From assembly GCA_011391635.1 (NCBI GenBank), contig JAABQD010000004.1:1-37452 (forward strand): a DNA stretch of 37,452 bases, read 5' to 3'. Below the pieces are notes generated by a model. It was given only the letters and a program-made list of their open reading frames with translations. It searched no databases and had not been told where the DNA came from. Source of the stretch: Sulfurimonas sp. (GTDB lineage Bacteria; Campylobacterota; Campylobacteria; Campylobacterales; Sulfurimonadaceae). Shown here in pieces: positions 34,186 to 37,452 of the stretch (the first letter of the stretch is position 1; each line of letters opens with the position of its first letter). The translations under genes and the position numbers were made by a program.

Positions 34186-34262
34186 TGGTGGGTTCTGAGT
34201 GACTCGAACACTCGACCACCCCGTTATGAGCGGGGGGCTCTAACCAACTGAGCTAAGAACCC
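34186..34262 (-). tRNA. tRNA with anticodon CAU (tRNA-Ile2 or elongator tRNA-Met)
   Basis: 77 bases including an encoded CCA. Cloverleaf: acceptor GGGTTCT/AGAACCC, D-arm GCTC...GAGC, anticodon stem CCCCG/CGGGG with loop CTCATAA, T-arm GAGTG/CACTC with loop TTCGAGT, discriminator A. The 1-72 pair is G-C, so it is not initiator tRNA. A CAU anticodon is read as Met, or as Ile if C34 is converted to lysidine; the two cannot be separated by eye. Confidence 0.93.
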
Positions 34263-34384
34263 ACTTTATCAAAGAATCTTTTACTTTGTAGGGCGAAATT
34301 ATACTCAACAATAGCTTATGTTTTTCTGATTAGCCCTTCATATCGTGCCATTTTACACATAATAGCTCTATCGCTTACGAAATT

Positions 34385-34807
34385 CTAAAACAGCGTATCA
34401 AGTATCTGATTTTTAAATTTAATTGTTTCTACTGAAGTGCTGATGAGCCTATTTTCTTCTTTAAGCGTATCATATTCACTTTTGAGTTTTGATATTTCTC
34501 TACTTTTGAAATAAATTTGTTGCTGGATATAAATTTTGGGGAAAACGAACATAAATGCAAATGTTAAAGCCAACAAGACATATATAAAATAACCAAAATC
34601 AAGACTTTTTTTTGCTGTTACGATGACTTTTACTTCGTCTAGTAACATATCCTTTGCACTCTCTTTTTCTGGCACATCAAGATAGTGAATTTCATTTTTT
34701 ATTTCGATAATCTCTTCATCTACCTTTTCATGCATCTGCTCTGCAACTTTTTCTATTACCTCGTCATTGAGATTTTCACCCAAAAATTTGCTTAAATCTC
34801 TGCTCAT
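34385..34807 (-). CDS. FtsL-like septum protein
   Basis: 140 residues. A cytoplasmic acidic N-terminus of about 70 residues, one membrane helix (about 74-93), then a coiled coil (QQQIYFKSREISKLKSEYDTLKEENRLI). Its place directly after rsmH, with 4 bases of overlap, is the position of ftsL in the dcw cluster. FtsL proteins diverge fast, so the call rests on topology and context. The cytoplasmic part is longer than in E. coli. Confidence 0.65.
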   Translation of the reverse strand: MSRDLSKFLGENLNDEVIEKVAEQMHEKVDEEIIEIKNEIHYLDVPEKESAKDMLLDEVKVIVTAKKSLDFGYFIYVLLALTFAFMFVFPKIYIQQQIYFKSREISKLKSEYDTLKEENRLISTSVETIKFKNQILDTLF

Positions 34808-35730
34808 TTTGTATCCATTTCAAAAATTCGCATCTTTGCACTTCTGCTTCTTGGATTTGCTTTGAGTTCATTATCATCCGCGGTAAGTGGCTTTTTAGTA
34901 ATAATATGACCAAGTTTATACTCTTTTGAACAAGTACATCGAAAAGCATCATCGGGACAGATACATGCTTTGCTCCACTTGGTAAACTCTTGCTTTACGA
35001 TTCTATCTTCCAAAGAATGAAAGGAAATAATTGCAATAGTGGCATGTGGAAATTTTGCCTCTTCTATACTTTTTAAAAGAGATTGCAACTCTCCTAATTC
35101 ATTATTGACTTCTATACGGATTGCTTGCATGAGAAGTGTTGCTGGATGAATTTTTTTGCCATGTGGCATGTGGGGTTTGAGTGTATCACTCAACTCTTTT
35201 GCAGATGAAAAAGGACGATTTTTGAGTATTTCAGAAGCTATTTTTTTGTAATTTCTAAGTTCACCATACTCCAAAAGCACTCGCTCTAACTCTTGCACTG
35301 TATAATGATTGACGACATCGGAAGCTTTGAGAGGAGCATCTTTATCCATACGCATATCAAGCGTATCGCTCTCATACGAAAAACCCCTATCCTTCTGGTC
35401 TAATTGTAAGGAAGAAACCCCAATATCTGCCAAAATTCCTTTGATGTTTTCACGACCCTCTTCTTGCAAAATGTCTTGTATCACAGAGGCAAAACGACCT
35501 TTTCGTATGCTCACTCTCTCGCCAAATTTAGAGAGTCTTGCTGTGGAGAACTCTATGGCTGTTTGATCTTGGTCTATGGCTATAAGTCTGGCATGTGGAT
35601 TTGCTTCGAGGAGCATCGAGGAGTGTCCGCCATATCCCATTGTACAATCGATAATAATTCCATCATCTATATCTTCAAAAGCATCGATAACTTGTGCATA
35701 TAAGACGGGAATGTGTGGAATATTTTGCAC
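34804..35730 (-). CDS. rsmH: 16S rRNA (cytosine1402-N4)-methyltransferase
   Basis: 308 residues. Start GTG at 35730, with AAGG upstream. SAM motif I is DCTMGYGGHSSMLLE, followed by DIGVSSLQLDQKDRGFSY and the C-terminal ISFHSLEDRIVK. Methylates C1402 in the ribosomal decoding centre. Three word copies lie inside (35041, 35165, 35590), read as FPHATI, KPHMPH and NPHARL. Confidence 0.96.
   Translation of the reverse strand: MQNIPHIPVLYAQVIDAFEDIDDGIIIDCTMGYGGHSSMLLEANPHARLIAIDQDQTAIEFSTARLSKFGERVSIRKGRFASVIQDILQEEGRENIKGILADIGVSSLQLDQKDRGFSYESDTLDMRMDKDAPLKASDVVNHYTVQELERVLLEYGELRNYKKIASEILKNRPFSSAKELSDTLKPHMPHGKKIHPATLLMQAIRIEVNNELGELQSLLKSIEEAKFPHATIAIISFHSLEDRIVKQEFTKWSKACICPDDAFRCTCSKEYKLGHIITKKPLTADDNELKANPRSRSAKMRIFEMDTK
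35041..35049 (+). repeat. GGCATGTGG word (inside rsmH)
   Basis: Exact 9-mer followed by AAATT. Confidence 0.8.
35165..35173 (+). repeat. GGCATGTGG word (inside rsmH)
   Basis: Exact 9-mer, the only copy followed by G instead of A. A shorter CCATGTGG lies directly before it. Confidence 0.75.
35590..35598 (+). repeat. GGCATGTGG word (inside rsmH)
   Basis: Exact 9-mer preceded by CT and followed by ATTTG. Confidence 0.8.
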
Positions 35731-35855
35731 GAAAGACCTTAAAAATTATTATTGTTTGGATTATACATAAATTTTCATAACATACATATAATCCTCCCAT
35801 TTTTGGGAGTTACACTCTTTGAAAAAGTTTCTATTATTCAAATGATACTAAGCTG

Positions 35856-36500
35856 TTATACAAACTCAAAAAGTACCCGTAAACCATCACGATTTTTGAT
35901 TTTATATCCCTCGGAATCTTTCTCTAATAAATCCAAAACAACAAGTTTTTTAACTGTTCTAGAGAGTGTTTCAGGTGTCATGTGCAGATGTTCTGCAACT
36001 TGATACTGCTTAAGCTCGTTGAAGTTTTCCCCTTTATCACATATATATTTTGCTAAACGAGCCGTTGCATCCAAAACGATATTGAGTGCAATCACATCTT
36101 CGAGATATTTTATTTTTTTAGAGAGTGATTTGAAAAACAGAAGTGCCATTTGTGGATTGTACAAAAACTCCTGCTTGAACTTCTCAAAATCAACTTCAAT
36201 GACAACACCATCACTCTCAAAAGCAGCCGATGCAGGATAAGCAATACCTTCAAGCAACGCCATCTCTGCGACAAGAGAGACAGGCATAAAACGATGCATA
36301 ATGATTTCATTATTTTTTTGATCTGTTTTATAAACTTTGAGAATCCCTTCGATAAGGAGTATCATAGATTTTGGTTCATCCTTTTCATAAAAAAGAATTG
36401 AACCTTTTTCGTAATGTTTTTTATGAGAGAATGTAGCAAGTAGTGCCAACTGTTCATCATCTAAACTTTCAAAAAAATAGAATTGTCTTAAATCTTTCAC
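35856..36500 (-). CDS. Crp/Fnr-family transcriptional regulator
   Basis: 214 residues; GTG start with AAGGAAG. The N-terminal cNMP-binding-type beta roll (HYEKGSILFYEKDEPKSMILLIEGIL, then MALLEGIAYPASAAFES) and a C-terminal winged helix (QVAEHLHMTPETLSRTVKKL). It lacks the Fnr cysteine cluster, so it is not a classic oxygen sensor; the ligand is unknown. Similar regulators in this phylum respond to nitrosative stress (NssR type). Confidence 0.88.
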   Translation of the reverse strand: MKDLRQFYFFESLDDEQLALLATFSHKKHYEKGSILFYEKDEPKSMILLIEGILKVYKTDQKNNEIIMHRFMPVSLVAEMALLEGIAYPASAAFESDGVVIEVDFEKFKQEFLYNPQMALLFFKSLSKKIKYLEDVIALNIVLDATARLAKYICDKGENFNELKQYQVAEHLHMTPETLSRTVKKLVVLDLLEKDSEGYKIKNRDGLRVLFEFV

Positions 36501-36538
36501 TCGCTTCCTTTTTGTTATATTTTACTCAATTTTCATAT

Positions 36539-36560
36539 ATGCCAAGTTTATTCTTGGCAT
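36539..36560. terminator. Terminator-like inverted repeat after the OpgB-like gene
   Basis: ATGCCAAG (36539-36546) pairs with CTTGGCAT (36553-36560) around TTTATT. The right arm runs straight into a GGCATGTGG word at 36556, so the word again contributes to a hairpin, here with only one full copy. Confidence 0.5.
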
Positions 36561-36564
36561 GTGG
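36556..36564 (+). repeat. GGCATGTGG word (intergenic)
   Basis: Exact 9-mer in the full context CTTGGCATGTGGAAG. Confidence 0.8.
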
Positions 36565-36573
36565 AAGTTTAGA

Positions 36574-37452
36574 TTACTTCCCATCCATAGAGATAACTTT
36601 CATATTCACAAGCAACAATCCAAATTTTCTCACATCGCTTCCTTCCATTTGATTTTCCAAACAAGATGGATTTGGTGGTGTAATTTCAATCGTATTTGGA
36701 GCATTAACTGTGTCAATGTTGTCAAAATTAAGCACATATTTTTTAGGATTTTTGCTTTTTGCGATAAACTCTTTGACTTGCTCCCCCACTTTTACCTTGA
36801 CAACATTTCCAACATTTGCACCAAAAGCTCCACATGTTATCTCAAGCTTAAACTTCACTGGAAGTGGCTCGACAAAAGTAAAAGTTGCCGTTGGAGCAAG
36901 CCATCCATCTGTCCATCTTCCCTTTTTCTCAGCGTATGAGACACCCTCTATATTTTTCAAATAACTTGGATATCCCTCTTTTTTAAACACCATCCCATCT
37001 TTGAGTTGTGCAGGATAACGCACTCCATTATATTTTAGAATATCGATGTTGGCTTTTATCTTCTCAAGGCTACTCGTCGCATTTGCATCAAAATCATCTA
37101 TCTTATAACTCTCGTTTTCTTTTATAGCTTTGACTTTATGTCTCTCACCAAGCGTTCCCTCTGCAACACAATTTTTCTCAGATTCATTTGTGTCAAAAAC
37201 ATAGTTGAGAATATCACATGAATCTATCCATAAAAATTTATCATTTGGATTAAAATGCTCTAACTGATCATAAAGTTTCCACGAATATTCACTCTGAAAA
37301 TAGGGTTCAACATTACTCTCTAGCACACGAAATAGTACAGGCAATTTATAGGTATTTTCTCCAAGAAGTGCCAATTTTTTCTTTTTATCCAAACGGAGTG
37401 TATCCGCCATTTTTGGAAATTCCCAAAAACTCAAAATATCATTTCTCCACTG
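36574..37452 (-). CDS. Phosphoglycerol transferase-like (OpgB/MdoB) protein, C-terminal part
   Basis: The frame is open to the right edge, so this is a partial gene of at least 292 codons. The C-terminal domain carries VSYAEKKGRWTDGWLAPTATFTF, PVKFKLEITCGAFGANVGN and NTIEITPPNPSCLENQ, which resemble the domain (DUF7024-like) found at the end of E. coli-type OpgB. The visible N-terminal side (QWRNDILSFWEFPKMADTL) should follow a sulfatase-like core located outside the window. Intact enzymes move phosphoglycerol onto periplasmic glucans. Confidence 0.7.
   Translation of the reverse strand, partial: QWRNDILSFWEFPKMADTLRLDKKKKLALLGENTYKLPVLFRVLESNVEPYFQSEYSWKLYDQLEHFNPNDKFLWIDSCDILNYVFDTNESEKNCVAEGTLGERHKVKAIKENESYKIDDFDANATSSLEKIKANIDILKYNGVRYPAQLKDGMVFKKEGYPSYLKNIEGVSYAEKKGRWTDGWLAPTATFTFVEPLPVKFKLEITCGAFGANVGNVVKVKVGEQVKEFIAKSKNPKKYVLNFDNIDTVNAPNTIEITPPNPSCLENQMEGSDVRKFGLLLVNMKVISMDGK

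Noticed and set aside
8349..36564. GGCATGTGG as a Chi site, KOPS or transcription-factor operator.
   Set aside because: Chi and KOPS are strand-polar, but copies here are near-equal on both strands. Operators would lie upstream of genes, yet twelve of twenty lie inside coding regions and most of the rest after gene ends.
1..37452. CRISPR arrays and rRNA genes.
   Set aside because: No regularly spaced repeats of 24-40 bases and no rRNA sequence seen on either strand.

Overview
The window looks like a low-GC chromosome segment from a Campylobacterota (epsilonproteobacterial) organism, most like Sulfurimonas or a close relative. The pointers are a DUF2018 (HP0242-type) protein, an rsmH gene followed by an FtsL-like gene, a cysteine-rich Sel1 protein of the Helicobacter Hcp type, CmoB, ribonuclease Y, and haem-c sensor proteins. 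This placement is inferred from gene content; no 16S gene is present.

Layout. Positions 1-1745 hold core genes: the 5' part of a polyprenyl diphosphate synthase, an exported protein, DUF2018 and a PsiE-like membrane protein. Positions about 1750-6960 are a strongly AT-rich accessory block. It contains a MntA/HepT toxin-antitoxin pair, a decayed ParE module, a nested-palindrome element with a possible 19-residue hydrophobic peptide, a three-gene operon (P-loop ATPase, winged-helix-like protein, membrane protein), and remnants of TIR-like and TPR-S conflict genes. Positions 6965-17156 are core: argB-lpxK-aminotransferase-nadE, a FecR/OmpA lipoprotein pair, DUF455, a metallo-beta-lactamase-fold hydrolase, a methyltransferase, a hotdog thioesterase, cmoB, a cation efflux protein and a haem-c DUF3365 protein. 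Positions about 17272-21116 are a second AT-rich island with a RelE-type toxin-antitoxin pair, RhuM-PLD, a HEPN-like protein and an HNH protein. It lies between two direct copies of the rny 3' end. Positions 21117-37452 are core again: rny-5-FCL, a TlpA-like lipoprotein, ftsY, a haem-c GGDEF/EAL protein, radA, carbonic anhydrase, fliL-acpS, thiS, ankyrin and Sel1 proteins, DUF3015, DUF4105, a CAU-anticodon tRNA, rsmH-ftsL-like, a Crp/Fnr regulator, and the C-terminal part of an OpgB-like phosphoglycerol transferase.

The strongest unexplained signal is a short DNA word, GGCATGTGG (extended consensus TGGCATGTGGAA), present 20 times by hand count in 37.4 kb on both strands. Roughly 0.1 copies would be expected by chance at about 35% GC. 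It falls inside genes in different reading frames and in three intergenic inverted pairs that look like transcription terminators, and it is missing from both acquired blocks. This is how Neisseria DUS and Pasteurellaceae USS uptake sequences behave. I know of no such sequence described for Campylobacterota, but I could not check the literature.

The two accessory blocks look like conflict or defence islands. The three-gene ATPase operon and the HEPN-like/HNH pair are the best candidates for undescribed defence systems.
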